A model generated the notes under the pieces. It was not told where the DNA came from. It saw nothing but the letters and a program-made list of their open reading frames with translations, and did not search any database. Made by a program: the position numbers and the translations under genes. From Bacteroidota bacterium (GTDB lineage: Bacteria > Bacteroidota > Bacteroidia > Chitinophagales > LD1), in NCBI GenBank assembly GCA_016715625.1, contig JADJZU010000002.1, forward strand, positions 62,001-126,000: DNA of 64,000 bases, in the 5' to 3' direction. Of this stretch, positions 24,105 through 32,934 are shown one piece after another (position 1 is the stretch's first letter; each line of letters opens with the position of its first letter).

Positions 24105-24854
24105 CTAATCTAGACGGGTAATAATGCCGCAAAATTTGTGGTTCTGCTTCTCAAAAACGATCCTGAAAGTCTTATTGATATCAGAGCGCTTGTAAGTGTA
24201 TTCGCCCGAAGTTTCATATTGTATCATGTTCAGCAAAAAAGCCTTCATGTTCTCAAAATCTTCTACAAAAATTCCGCCTTGTTCCAGTTCTATCTCCTTA
24301 TTGGAATCTTCATATCCAAGAAACTGGAGGGTAAAATTGGTTCTGAAAATTTTAAGCGTAGCCACATCAATTTCAATATAGCCTACATTGAGTAACCGCT
24401 GTATAGATTCCAAACGGCTGTTTTCCTCGCTCAGAAGTTTGGAAACCGAATCCAGTTTTTTGTTCAGTTTAAATCTTTCGAAGGCAAACATGACGGTGCT
24501 GATGAGCACTTTACCATCAAATTTACCTTTTACTAAAAAGTCCTGTGCTCCGTATCGTACGGTTTCCAAACCCACTTCCTCATCGGAGAGGCCTGTCAGC
24601 ACAATCACCAGATTACCCGGATAGTTTCCCAATACGGTTTTTATGGTATCCATCCCGAAACTATCGGGCAAATTCATGTCGCTTAATATAATGTCAAACT
24701 TGTTTTCTGAGAGTAGTTCCAGTGCAGCTTTCACTGTTTCGGCATGCGAAACATGAAAAACGGGTTCCGTGCTTTCCCCCAAATAAAACTTAATGAGAAA
24801 AGCATCTCCCGGATTGTCCTCAATCAATAAAACTTTTAGTTCCTGATTTGCCAT
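24105..24854 (-). CDS. response regulator with C-terminal PAS-like region
   Basis: A receiver domain occupies residues 6-120 (VLLIEDNPGDAFLIK acidic pair, phospho-acceptor Asp in DIILSDMNLPD, Thr in VIVLTGLSD, Lys in FLVKGKFDG). A coiled-coil-like linker (LNKKLDSVSKLLSEENSRLESIQRLLN) leads to about 100 residues resembling a degenerate PAS domain (VGYIEIDVATLKIFRTNFTLQFLGY). No DNA-binding or enzyme output is seen. It is the last of three minus-strand genes, 8 nt after a single-domain receiver and downstream of a PAS histidine kinase. It probably acts as a signalling relay or in protein-protein regulation rather than in direct transcription control. Confidence 0.83.
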   Translation of the reverse strand: MANQELKVLLIEDNPGDAFLIKFYLGESTEPVFHVSHAETVKAALELLSENKFDIILSDMNLPDSFGMDTIKTVLGNYPGNLVIVLTGLSDEEVGLETVRYGAQDFLVKGKFDGKVLISTVMFAFERFKLNKKLDSVSKLLSEENSRLESIQRLLNVGYIEIDVATLKIFRTNFTLQFLGYEDSNKEIELEQGGIFVEDFENMKAFLLNMIQYETSGEYTYKRSDINKTFRIVFEKQNHKFCGIITRLD

Positions 24855-24862
24855 GATGGTTT

Positions 24863-25312
24863 TTATGCGTGTGCTAGTTGAACGGTGTTGAACCAGTATA
24901 ACTCGATAAGTTGAATCACCTTGGCAAAATCGTCAAAGTCTACAGGTTTTAAGATGTAGCAATTGGCATGCCACGAATAGGCTTTTGAAATATCATGGTC
25001 GGCATCCGAAGTGGTAAGGACAATAACCGGGATAGATTTCAAACTGTCCTGCACTTTAATCTCTTTCAGTACTTCAATACCGTTTTTCTTTGGCAGGTTG
25101 AGGTCTAGTAAAATAATATGTGGACGTGTGGATTCCGCATATTTGTTACGCTTATTTAAAAAGTCTATCGCTTGTTCTCCATCACTTACTACATCCAGAT
25201 GAATATCTAACTGACTTTCCTTTAATGCTTCTTGGGTTAATCGGATGTCTCCCGGGTTATCTTCCACCAGTAGAATACGAGGTTTTTCTTTGTTCTTATT
25301 CAGTAAATCCAT
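24863..25312 (-). CDS. single-domain response regulator (Rcp1-like)
   Basis: The 149 residues are almost entirely a receiver domain: ILLVEDNPGDIRLTQEAL, phospho-Asp in IILLDLNLPKKNG, VIVLTTSDADHDI, and the Lys in CYILKPVDFDDF. The extended loop and overall form match the cyanobacterial Rcp1 class that pairs with phytochrome-type PAS histidine kinases. Its start overlaps the end of the kinase gene by 17 nt, so the two are translationally coupled. The kinase is its probable phosphodonor. Confidence 0.9.
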   Translation of the reverse strand: MDLLNKNKEKPRILLVEDNPGDIRLTQEALKESQLDIHLDVVSDGEQAIDFLNKRNKYAESTRPHIILLDLNLPKKNGIEVLKEIKVQDSLKSIPVIVLTTSDADHDISKAYSWHANCYILKPVDFDDFAKVIQLIELYWFNTVQLAHA

Positions 25313-26762
25313 TATTGCTGTGTTGTTTTCTTAAACTAAAAATAAACTCACTTCCTTCATTGGCTACACTTTCCACTCTTATATCGCCACCATGGCGTTC
25401 TACTATCTTTTTGCAGACTGCCAATCCTATTCCCGTGCCTTCATATTCATCTCTTGTATGAAGCCTTTGGAATATGACGAATATACGATTATAGAATTTC
25501 TTTTCTATCCCGATGCCGTTATCTTTTACATGAAATACAAAGAAACCCTGCGTATCTTCTACGGAAATTTCAATAATTGGTTTTCGTTCGGGAGAGCGAA
25601 ATTTGATAGCGTTTTCCATCAAATTTTGAAACAACCTCATGAGTTGAGTTCTATCTGCCTGCAGCGTAGGCATTCCATCCGCTATTTTTACAACAGCACC
25701 GGTTTCCTTTATCTTTTCCGATATATTAGTGGTAACTACAGATAGTAATTCCTGCATGTTTACCTCCGCAAAGGCACTGCCTTTTGAATTCACTCTGGAA
25801 AATTGCAACAAATCGCTGATTAGCGACTGCATACGGGTTACTCCATCGGTCACATATTTCATAAACTCCGTTAGCCCCTCTGTTCTGTTGGTCTCAATTC
25901 CCTTTTGGATGAGCTGCGTATAACTGGCAATCATCCGAAGCGGTTCCTGCATATCATGAGAAGCTACGTAGGCAAAATTTTCCAGCTCTTCGTTAGAGCG
26001 TTTCAGTTCTTTGGTATAGCCGGCCAACTCTTGTTGCGCACTTTTCATCTCCGATATATCGAGACAACTACCCATATAACCGGCAAAAGTTTTGTCGGGT
26101 AAAAAACGGGGAGTGCCTATCTCCAAAATACTTTTATACACACCATTATGATCTTTCAGCCGATACTCGCAGGAGTAGTGCTCAAAACGTTCGAGGAATT
26201 CGCTGATTTTTCTAAAAGCGCCCATGTCATCCGGGCGAACACGTTGCAGCCATCCTATGCCCATTTCTTCTTCAAATGTGCTACCCCTGAAATCGAGCCA
26301 ACTCTTATTGAAATAATAAGTGAGGTTATTCTTGTCGGTCATCCATATCATAACGGGTGAAGCATCCGCCAGGGTTTCAAATCTTTTCTCACTTTCCTTT
26401 AGCAGGCTCTGTAATTGCTCTAGGGTTGTATTGGTGGTGAGGGTATACACTGTCAGTGTATCACCCGTCTCGGAGATGAAGGGAGAGGTAGATACTTTAA
26501 TCCAAACAGTAGAGCCATCGGTTCTGCTCAAGTTTGATTCCCATTGAAGATTCCCTTCTCCATCTTCGCCTTTAATATTCACCTTTAACTTGAAAAAGTG
26601 GCTGACCGTACCAGATGGCAACTCGTCCGATTTTAGCAGGCACAGCTTGCGGAAAGCCTTGTTCACATAAACAATTTTAGAGGACTTATCTCCAATGAGA
26701 ACAGCCTCAGAGTAACCATCTAAAAAATCGAATAGAGAGGAGTAAAAAGTAATGTTTTTCAA
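25296..26762 (-). CDS. PAS-PAS sensor histidine kinase
   Basis: This soluble 488-residue kinase has a PAS domain at about residues 10-120 (SEAVLIGDKSSKIVYVNKAFRKLCLL), a second PAS/PAC at about 130-245 (SPVMIWMTDKNNLTYYFNKSWLDFRG ... YMGSCLDISEMK), a HisKA dimerisation domain with His in YVASHDMQEPLRMIASYTQL, and a HATPase (LMENAIKF, VKDNGIGIEKKF, EGTGIGLAVCKKIVERHGG). There is no membrane segment, so the signal is cytoplasmic. The start is a TTG at 26762, and no in-frame ATG gives a complete first PAS. It overlaps the downstream receiver gene by 17 nt. No hybrid receiver is fused. The ligand of the PAS domains is unknown. Confidence 0.9.
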   Translation of the reverse strand: MKNITFYSSLFDFLDGYSEAVLIGDKSSKIVYVNKAFRKLCLLKSDELPSGTVSHFFKLKVNIKGEDGEGNLQWESNLSRTDGSTVWIKVSTSPFISETGDTLTVYTLTTNTTLEQLQSLLKESEKRFETLADASPVMIWMTDKNNLTYYFNKSWLDFRGSTFEEEMGIGWLQRVRPDDMGAFRKISEFLERFEHYSCEYRLKDHNGVYKSILEIGTPRFLPDKTFAGYMGSCLDISEMKSAQQELAGYTKELKRSNEELENFAYVASHDMQEPLRMIASYTQLIQKGIETNRTEGLTEFMKYVTDGVTRMQSLISDLLQFSRVNSKGSAFAEVNMQELLSVVTTNISEKIKETGAVVKIADGMPTLQADRTQLMRLFQNLMENAIKFRSPERKPIIEISVEDTQGFFVFHVKDNGIGIEKKFYNRIFVIFQRLHTRDEYEGTGIGLAVCKKIVERHGGDIRVESVANEGSEFIFSLRKQHSNNGFTE

Positions 26763-26801
26763 TATAGGTTTCTATACGCATAAAGTTAGGAATAGATACC
26801 A

Positions 26802-26835
26802 CAAAAAAAATCGGTTCTGCTTTTGGCAGAACCGA
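26802..26835 (-). terminator. terminator of the beta-helix protein gene
   Basis: The perfect 10-bp stem TCGGTTCTGC with GCAGAACCGA (26811-26820, 26826-26835) has a 5-nt loop. On the minus strand it is followed by eight T residues. It lies 26 nt past the stop of the gene at 26862. Confidence 0.9.
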
Positions 26836-26861
26836 GTAAAGTAACGAACAAGCTACTATTG

Positions 26862-28055
26862 TTACTTAATTGGAGATACTTTTTCAATCATAATACCATT
26901 TGCAGAAACCGAAAGGGTCGGATTGCTTTGAGAAGGCAATTGATTGAAGAAATCTTTATAAGTGTTTCCTACGATGGTGTATCCACCGGTGTTTAAGTCG
27001 TAGAAAATGTTGTTTGTCATGTTGATGTTGTTGCCAGAGCCTGTATTTTTGTAGTAAGCCTGGTTAGTATTTTGTGTGCCGCTGATAGTAAGTTTCACAC
27101 GATTAAAGTTTAATACCTGATTATCGGTGCTGCCGGTTAAGTGAACTCCGTATGTTTCGTTAGAACCACCCACTGCAATAGAGTTATTGTTGATTTGGCC
27201 AAGATTGGTTGCTTGTCCTCCGCAGTTGTTCATCGCTAATCCGATAGCGCCGTTAGAAGCATTAACAATGTTGTTGCTCACCACCAGGTTGTTGGCTACG
27301 TTATCCAAATTAATTGCTTTAAAAGAAGGATAAGTAGAAAGAGTGCTTACCACGTTGTTAGAAATCACGGGTGCATCTTCGTTAGATAGCGACAATCCGC
27401 TTTCGTATTGGTTGAAGAATAAAGTTCCTGTAATGCTTGTTTTAGCATCTAAAGATTCACTGCTGGAACCACCTTTGTAGATTCCAACACTGCCGTTATT
27501 TATTTCGCAATCTTCGAAAGATACTTCTGATTTAGGGGCAGTAGAAGTAAAGAAAACGGTAGCGCTGGCAGATCCGGTTCTGTCACTTTCAATACCGTCA
27601 AACACTACACCTTTGAAAGAAAGATGGTTTGCTTTTCCATCGATGCGGGCGCAGTTTCCGTATGTAGAATTTTTGTGGTCGATAGTAAGGTTATTGAATG
27701 AAACCCATGAGGTTCCGTTCAATACTAAAGTGGCGTCTGAAGTTGCATAAGAAATCACCACTTCCGTGTTGTTACCACTTTTTGATTCAAGAGAAATTTT
27801 GTTGAATGCATCTGCACCAGGGATGTTGGAAAGGACTACTCTTTCGTTGTAAACACCGTCTTCCAACAGAAAGGTTACCGGTCCTGATACACCACCGCAC
27901 TTAAGCGAGTTGGCTGCATCTGTGATAGAGGAGAAGTCAGCAGACTCATCTTTACCAATCACATATTCGCCAGAGAGTGCCGGGCAATCGCCTGCAAACG
28001 AATTTAGAGAGAGTGTTAAGAATGCCGCTCCGATGAAGTTTTGTAGCTTGTTCAT
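26862..28055 (-). CDS. secreted right-handed beta-helix repeat protein
   Basis: This 397-residue protein has a Sec signal peptide (cleavage near SFAG-DCP). The rest is a parallel beta-helix of the pectate-lyase/NosD type. An opening YVIGKDESADFSSITDAANSLKCGG-VSGPVTFLLEDGVYNER is followed by many short turns with N-ladders (SFNNLTIDHKNSTYGN, VISNNVVSTLS, NLVVSNNIVNASNGAIGLAMNNCGG, NMTNNIFYD). No catalytic residues of a lyase can be named. It ends with a short tail lacking a T9SS domain, so it is predicted to stay in the periplasm or use another route. It is a single-gene unit with its own terminator and a candidate promoter. Confidence 0.83.
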   Translation of the reverse strand: MNKLQNFIGAAFLTLSLNSFAGDCPALSGEYVIGKDESADFSSITDAANSLKCGGVSGPVTFLLEDGVYNERVVLSNIPGADAFNKISLESKSGNNTEVVISYATSDATLVLNGTSWVSFNNLTIDHKNSTYGNCARIDGKANHLSFKGVVFDGIESDRTGSASATVFFTSTAPKSEVSFEDCEINNGSVGIYKGGSSSESLDAKTSITGTLFFNQYESGLSLSNEDAPVISNNVVSTLSTYPSFKAINLDNVANNLVVSNNIVNASNGAIGLAMNNCGGQATNLGQINNNSIAVGGSNETYGVHLTGSTDNQVLNFNRVKLTISGTQNTNQAYYKNTGSGNNINMTNNIFYDLNTGGYTIVGNTYKDFFNQLPSQSNPTLSVSANGIMIEKVSPIK

Positions 28056-28105
28056 TTTTGGCTTTTTAATTGTTTGTTTTTACTTTTTAATTCTCGTTAC
28101 ATCCG

Positions 28106-28136
28106 CAATATGATACATCAACCGCCCTTTGTCAAG
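28106..28136 (-). promoter_or_regulatory. candidate promoter of the beta-helix gene
   Basis: On the minus strand CTTG (28133-28136) is followed after exactly 19 nt by TCATATTG (28106-28113). The spacing is ideal, but each box has mismatches to TTTG and TAnnTTTG. The leader would be about 50 nt. Confidence 0.4.
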
Positions 28137-28298
28137 CCCTTTTCCAAAAAATGTTTCATTATTTTTTAAAAATGTTTCAAATTGGTGATTAAGTATCTGA
28201 TAATCAATGAATAAAATTACGTATGGGATCTGGGAGTAAAGTGCAAATTATGACTTAAATGTGATTTTTTTGATTGAAACACAACCGTTATAGACTTG

Positions 28299-29591
28299 TT
28301 ACCTCCCTTCAGCAATGTCTAAAACCGTACTTGCCAAAGTGTCCAAATCATAGAGGCTTGTATAAACATGCGGGGTTACCCGCACACCATGAATCGCTTC
28401 ATGGTTTATGGCAACCGTATGTATTTTACTTTTTTCAAACAACTTAGTGTCTACCTCTTCCGGTTTCATACCCACAATGCTAAAATTGGCAATAGCGCAA
28501 CTGAATTCGGTTTTTAGAGAGGTGTGTAGTTTCACTTTAGGGTGTTTTACAACCTTTTGTGTCCAATAATCTTTTAAAAACCGAAGTCTGGCTTCTTTTC
28601 TTTCGTTTCCAATAAGTTCTTGAAAATCAATAGCGTTGCCAATAGCCATTTCAGCCGCAAACGAGCGAGTGCCTAAACTTTCAAATTTGCCGATGTTATC
28701 GGCATCCGGAACTGGGGCGGACAACAGTGCCCAAACATTTTTGATTTTTTCCTTTTTAATATACATGAATCCGGTGCCAAAAGGTGCACAGAGCCATTTG
28801 TGCAGGCTGGTGGCATAGTAGTCGCAATCCAAATCCGGAATTTTGTATTGTATATGTGCAAAGCTATGCGAGCCATCCACTATTACTTCGCACCCTTTGG
28901 CATGGGCGGCATCGGCAATTTTTCGGGCCGGTAGAATTTGCCCTGTCCAGTTTATCATGTGTGTAATGTGGACGATTCTAGTTTTGGAAGTAATTGCTTG
29001 TGCATATTTTGCTACAATTTCCGCTTCGTTTTCTTCAGGTAACTCCAAGTCTACCCAGTTGAGCACTACTCCGTCACGCTTAGCTCTTTGTTTCCAGGCA
29101 TTCATCATGTTAGGGTAATCATATTTGCTCAATACTACCTCATCACCTGCTTTTAGGTTTAATCCAAAGATGATAGTGTTCAGCCCTTCAGTTGTATTTC
29201 GGTTAAAGGCAATTTCGAGTGGAGATACGCCCGCAAACTGCGCCAATTTGTTTCTTAGCGGTTCGCGTCCCTGGTCGAGGATGCGCCACATGTAATAACT
29301 GGGACCTTCATTGCTTAACTCATAATTTCGGATGTGTGCTTCCTGAACCGGTTTTGGTTGCGGGCTTACTCCTCCATTGTTGAGATTGATAATGTTAGCG
29401 GATACGGTGTATTGGTTTCTGATAAATTTCCAAAAATCTTCGTCTTGAGCTACAGCAGAGGGAGTGGCAAAAGCCAACTTGTTTAAGTGCTGCTGAAACG
29501 TTTGGGCCTGCATTGGTTTCAGAAAATCCCAAATGCTTAGACCTACAGTGGCAGCGGATGCTTTATGAATAAAGTTCTTTCTGGACAGCAT
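28299..29591 (-). CDS. class V aminotransferase / cysteine-desulfurase-like PLP enzyme with export signal
   Basis: This 430-residue fold-type I PLP enzyme is of the isopenicillin-N-epimerase/cysteine-desulfurase group. Visible motifs are NLNNGGVSPQPKPV, FNRNTTEGLNTIIFG, VHITHMINWTGQILPARKIADAAHAKG, VDGSHSFAH and the PLP Lys in ATSLHKWLCAPFGTG. The N-terminus (MLSRKNFIHKASAATVGLSIWDFL) resembles a Tat-type leader with RK in place of RR, as often seen in Bacteroidota, so the enzyme may act in the periplasm after folding. The substrate is unknown. It is divergent from the MBOAT gene at 29679, with 87 nt between them. Confidence 0.85.
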   Translation of the reverse strand: MLSRKNFIHKASAATVGLSIWDFLKPMQAQTFQQHLNKLAFATPSAVAQDEDFWKFIRNQYTVSANIINLNNGGVSPQPKPVQEAHIRNYELSNEGPSYYMWRILDQGREPLRNKLAQFAGVSPLEIAFNRNTTEGLNTIIFGLNLKAGDEVVLSKYDYPNMMNAWKQRAKRDGVVLNWVDLELPEENEAEIVAKYAQAITSKTRIVHITHMINWTGQILPARKIADAAHAKGCEVIVDGSHSFAHIQYKIPDLDCDYYATSLHKWLCAPFGTGFMYIKKEKIKNVWALLSAPVPDADNIGKFESLGTRSFAAEMAIGNAIDFQELIGNERKEARLRFLKDYWTQKVVKHPKVKLHTSLKTEFSCAIANFSIVGMKPEEVDTKLFEKSKIHTVAINHEAIHGVRVTPHVYTSLYDLDTLASTVLDIAEGR

Positions 29592-29666
29592 AGTATGTTG
29601 GGCGTATGGTTCGCCAGCAAGGTAGGAATAATGTCTGCGCGATACAATGTTTGCGTCAAATAATTA

Positions 29667-29674
29667 TTTCTTCG
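29667..29674 (+). promoter_or_regulatory. candidate leaderless -7 box for the MBOAT gene
   Basis: TTTCTTCG ends exactly 4 nt before the ATG at 29679. The last four bases vary as TTCG instead of TTTG, the same variant seen before thyA and nth. The evidence is mainly the repeated 4-nt gap. Confidence 0.25.
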
Positions 29675-29678
29675 CTGT

Positions 29679-31112
29679 ATGCTGTTTAACTCTTTAGAGT
29701 TTGCCTTTTTTCTGCCGATTGTTTTTGTCTTGTATTGGTTTATTTTAAACCGGAACCTTCGGCTGCAAAATTTCTTTTTGCTGGCCGCTAGTTACTTCTT
29801 TTATGGATGGTGGGATTGGCGATTTCTCGGGCTCATTTTTTTCAGTTCATCTATCGACTATGCCGTTGGGCTATTGATTTCTAATACAGCGGACTCGCGA
29901 AAGCGAAAGTCGTATTTGGTAGCCACCCTCACTGTAAATCTGGTGATTCTCGGATTCTTCAAATACTTCAACTTTTTTGCCCAATCGTTTCAGGCTTTAT
30001 TGGCAGTTTTTGGGATTGAGGCGAGTTTCACTTCGTTAAATATTATACTTCCTGTGGGAATCAGTTTTTATACTTTCCAAAGTATGGGCTATGCTATTGA
30101 TGTGTATCGAAAGGATATAGAAGCCAGCAAGGATACTATCTCTTTCCTGGCATTTGTCAGCTTCTTTCCTCACATGGTTGCGGGTCCCATTATGCGTGCA
30201 AAAAAATTGTTGCCACAGTTTTATAAATCACGAATCTTTAACTATGAGTATGCGGTAAGTGGTTTGCAATTCCTTTTGTTGGGATTTTTCAAAAAAGTAG
30301 TGATAGCCGATAATGCCGCTAAACTTGCCGATACTGTATTTAATAATCCATCAGGACATTCGGGATGGAGTGCTGCTGCAGGAGTGATTTTTTTTACCGT
30401 ACAGATTTACTGTGATTTTTCCGGCTATTCTGATATGGCTGTAGGTATTGCCCGGCTTCTGGGGTTTGATCTGATGCAGAATTTCAGAACGCCTTACTTT
30501 TCACTGTCCATACGAGCGTTTTGGCAACGTTGGCATATCGCACTGTCAACTTGGTTCAAAGATTACGTATACATACCATTGGGTGGCAATAGAGTAGGCG
30601 AGGCGAAAAGATATGTGAACCTGTTCGTTACTTTTCTGATTTCGGGACTTTGGCATGGCGCCAATTATACGTTCCTGGTTTGGGGCGCGATGCATGGCAT
30701 TTTTATGATTGTTGAAGATTTAATCAGCGCCCATTCAAAACTTAAGCTACCGAATTTTTTCCGCTGGCTCATTACTTTTTGTCTTGTCTCGTTTGCTTGG
30801 ATTTTCTTTCGGGCCAAGTCAGTGAATGATGCTGCTGAACTCATTGGGAACCTTTTTAACCCAGGGTCGCTGGTCGCCTTCAAAGATCTATTGTTAGCAG
30901 TATATGCATCTCACCAATTTGTTCTGATACTTGCTGCCTGCATGATTTTACTCTTTATTATTGAATTACAACTCAGTTGCATCACCCCGGATGTTTGGAT
31001 GACGAAGTTGCCAAAACCCCTGCGCATTTCTCTTTATTATCTCCTACTATTCCTCATTGTATTTATGGGATTAAGTGACTTGTCTCCTAACTTTATTTAC
31101 TTCAATTTTTGA
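29679..31112 (+). CDS. MBOAT family O-acyltransferase (AlgI-like)
   Basis: This 477-residue polytopic membrane enzyme transfers acyl (usually acetyl) groups across the cytoplasmic membrane to an extracytoplasmic polysaccharide or other acceptor. The family pattern is clear: LEFAFFLPIVFVLYW start, SYFFYGWWDWRFL, LPVGISFYTFQSMGY, FFPHMVAGPI, DFSGYSDMAVGIARLLGF, and the catalytic-His region SGLWHGANYTFLVWGAMHG. A partner gene with an SGNH-like site begins at the last base of the stop codon. That gene pair is the usual arrangement for O-acetylation of exopolysaccharide. A glycosyltransferase cluster lies about 3 kb downstream. Confidence 0.92.
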   Translation: MLFNSLEFAFFLPIVFVLYWFILNRNLRLQNFFLLAASYFFYGWWDWRFLGLIFFSSSIDYAVGLLISNTADSRKRKSYLVATLTVNLVILGFFKYFNFFAQSFQALLAVFGIEASFTSLNIILPVGISFYTFQSMGYAIDVYRKDIEASKDTISFLAFVSFFPHMVAGPIMRAKKLLPQFYKSRIFNYEYAVSGLQFLLLGFFKKVVIADNAAKLADTVFNNPSGHSGWSAAAGVIFFTVQIYCDFSGYSDMAVGIARLLGFDLMQNFRTPYFSLSIRAFWQRWHIALSTWFKDYVYIPLGGNRVGEAKRYVNLFVTFLISGLWHGANYTFLVWGAMHGIFMIVEDLISAHSKLKLPNFFRWLITFCLVSFAWIFFRAKSVNDAAELIGNLFNPGSLVAFKDLLLAVYASHQFVLILAACMILLFIIELQLSCITPDVWMTKLPKPLRISLYYLLLFLIVFMGLSDLSPNFIYFNF

Positions 31113-32071
31113 TGAGAAAGTTTCTTCTTCATCTTGTTGTATTTCTTCTCTTTCCGGCTTTCTGCACCTTTTTTCTTTATTGGTTGCCGGTAGACAAGTA
31201 CTACGCTTACACCTTTTTAGACAAAGGAGGCTGCCCGGGTAGAAGCACCTGGTTGTATCAGCAACTATTTGAAGATACTACACCAATTGATATTGCTTTC
31301 ATGGGTACATCGCATACCATGAACGCAGTTAACGATAGTTTGATTGCAACTAAGCTAAGGGGCAATGCCGGTTTGAGTTACAGGTGTTTAAATCTTGCCT
31401 ATTGCGATTTTGGACGCAACATGGATTTTGTATTGGTGAAAGATTTGCTGGCCCATCATAAACCCAAAATTCTCTTTTTGGAGATTCGCGAAAATGAAGC
31501 ACAGGTTGGTCACAAACAATTTGCCTGGCTGGCTAAAGGGCAAGATGTACTTTCTGCTCCCATTTATTTTAATCGCTCTTTTTTTCCGGATCTCTATAAG
31601 GCGCTAATGATGCGGTTACAATATCTACGTGAGCAATTTACGCACGAAGATGAGGCAAGAGAAAACAATAAACTGGTTGCTGAATTTGGATATAACCCTT
31701 CTAAGGGCCTGGCTAACGAACAAGACTTGAAAAACGAATCGCAGAAGGCAGCAGGCAAATCACCTCAACCAACGGATGATAATCCACTCAACTATGCCCC
31801 TATGGAATACGTTGCCAAGATTGTTGCTATGTGCAAAGACCAAAATGTAACGCTCGTTTTACATTACTTACCACAGTACGGTTATAGCAATGGCTCACTC
31901 TGGCTCGGCAATAACTATTCCTCTTATTCATCGGAAATTTTCAAAATGAAACAGGAGTTTTATGAGTTGCCGGCTAATTGGTACGATGCAGGTCATTTAA
32001 ATCATCAAGGTGCTACCCAATTCTCCAATGAACTTGCGGTTTACATCGCTAGCCGCAAACGTAAATTGTAG
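31112..32071 (+). CDS. membrane-anchored SGNH-like partner of the MBOAT acyltransferase
   Basis: The protein has a single N-terminal membrane segment (LLHLVVFLLFPAFCTFFLYWL) and an extracytoplasmic domain opening with a GxSH-type motif, IDIAFMGTSHTMNAVND, as in AlgJ/DltD-like SGNH proteins. Further blocks are LNLAYCDFGRNMDFVLVKDLL, PKILFLEIRENEAQVGH and a C-terminal NWYDAGHLNHQGATQFSNEL, where the Asp-x-x-His completes the catalytic set. It probably accepts the acyl group from the MBOAT protein and passes it to the glycan. ATG 31112 overlaps the preceding stop by one base. Confidence 0.82.
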   Translation: MRKFLLHLVVFLLFPAFCTFFLYWLPVDKYYAYTFLDKGGCPGRSTWLYQQLFEDTTPIDIAFMGTSHTMNAVNDSLIATKLRGNAGLSYRCLNLAYCDFGRNMDFVLVKDLLAHHKPKILFLEIRENEAQVGHKQFAWLAKGQDVLSAPIYFNRSFFPDLYKALMMRLQYLREQFTHEDEARENNKLVAEFGYNPSKGLANEQDLKNESQKAAGKSPQPTDDNPLNYAPMEYVAKIVAMCKDQNVTLVLHYLPQYGYSNGSLWLGNNYSSYSSEIFKMKQEFYELPANWYDAGHLNHQGATQFSNELAVYIASRKRKL

Positions 32072-32072
32072 C

Positions 32073-32828
32073 TTACCATCGTTTGCCCAAATGAAAAGCC
32101 AGATACAAACCTATCTGGTAAAAACGGTTCGATTTATTGACCATTACCGGAATACGTTTGTAGTACAGGTCCAGCATAATGCCCGCTTCCAGTGCTTTTA
32201 CCATTTGGTCTCTGCTGCCCCAGTCAAAATCGAGGCTGAATTTTCCATGAATTCCGGGGACAGGTTCAATTTGCCCCAAGCCATATCGAATGGGGGCGGC
32301 TTGCACAATTGAATCCAACGATAAAAAGCGCGATGCATTGCCTTCGCTATATCGTTCCGGTTTTATTTCCAACACACCATCTGTCGGTTGCACCAGCATG
32401 AGATAATAGGGTTTAACTAAGCCGAGTGATATACCTCCAAAGGCGGAATAAGAAAGCCTCACCCCGTTTCGGGCAGCTTTATCTGCAATCGTTCTTTTTA
32501 TCCCTCCTGAAACTCGAATGGCATGAAATCTGTTCTGTACACCAAAATTGAAAGCCCGCCCGTTTTGGACGAGAGATTTAGTGCGCTTCTGCTGGTAGTT
32601 TACAAAATAGTTATACTCAATTTGTATGAGCCTAGTTTTGTAGATGTCTTTTATCCATCCATACTCACCGTATAGTGAAAACCCGTTTGATTGGAGCCTT
32701 AGTCCAAATGAAATTTCTTTTTTATACAGATAGTCGCGCACATCGGCACTTTTCTTCATCGCTTTTTGAGCTGATGCAGAAAAAATTGTAAAGAGGAGAA
32801 ATGTGCTGAATACTGTTTTGCGCCACAT
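32073..32828 (-). CDS. predicted outer-membrane beta-barrel protein, function unknown
   Basis: This 251-residue protein has a signal peptide (cleavage near SASA-QK) followed by alternating amphipathic strands typical of a small barrel: EISFGLRLQSNGFSLYGEYGW, TRLIQIEYNYFVNYQQ, FNFGVQNRFHAIRVSGG, GVRLSYSAFGGISLGLVKPYYLML, ALEAGIMLDLYYKRIPVM. It ends in RFYQIGLYLAFHLGKRW, compatible with a barrel-closing strand. Proteins of this look are common and uncharacterised in Bacteroidota. It is convergent with the SGNH-like gene, with one base between stops, and divergent from OsmC. Confidence 0.75.
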   Translation of the reverse strand: MWRKTVFSTFLLFTIFSASAQKAMKKSADVRDYLYKKEISFGLRLQSNGFSLYGEYGWIKDIYKTRLIQIEYNYFVNYQQKRTKSLVQNGRAFNFGVQNRFHAIRVSGGIKRTIADKAARNGVRLSYSAFGGISLGLVKPYYLMLVQPTDGVLEIKPERYSEGNASRFLSLDSIVQAAPIRYGLGQIEPVPGIHGKFSLDFDWGSRDQMVKALEAGIMLDLYYKRIPVMVNKSNRFYQIGLYLAFHLGKRW

Positions 32829-32869
32829 GGTCGTTCAATAATACAAACTAAAAACGGAATTACTTCCAA

Positions 32870-32900
32870 TTTGGTTTACCACACAAAGAAAATTTCTTTG
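32870..32900 (+). promoter_or_regulatory. promoter of the OsmC-family gene
   Basis: TTTG (32870-32873) is followed after exactly 19 nt by TTTCTTTG (32893-32900), one mismatch from TAnnTTTG. The leader to the ATG at 32935 would be about 30 nt. Confidence 0.6.
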
Positions 32901-32934
32901 CATAGAAATAGCTGAAAGCATTAAACAAGAAAAC

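Noticed and set aside
28145..28185. Two copies of AAAATGTTTCA in the region upstream of the beta-helix gene
   Set aside because: They lie in very AT-rich DNA with only two copies and no symmetry. This is insufficient to call an operator.
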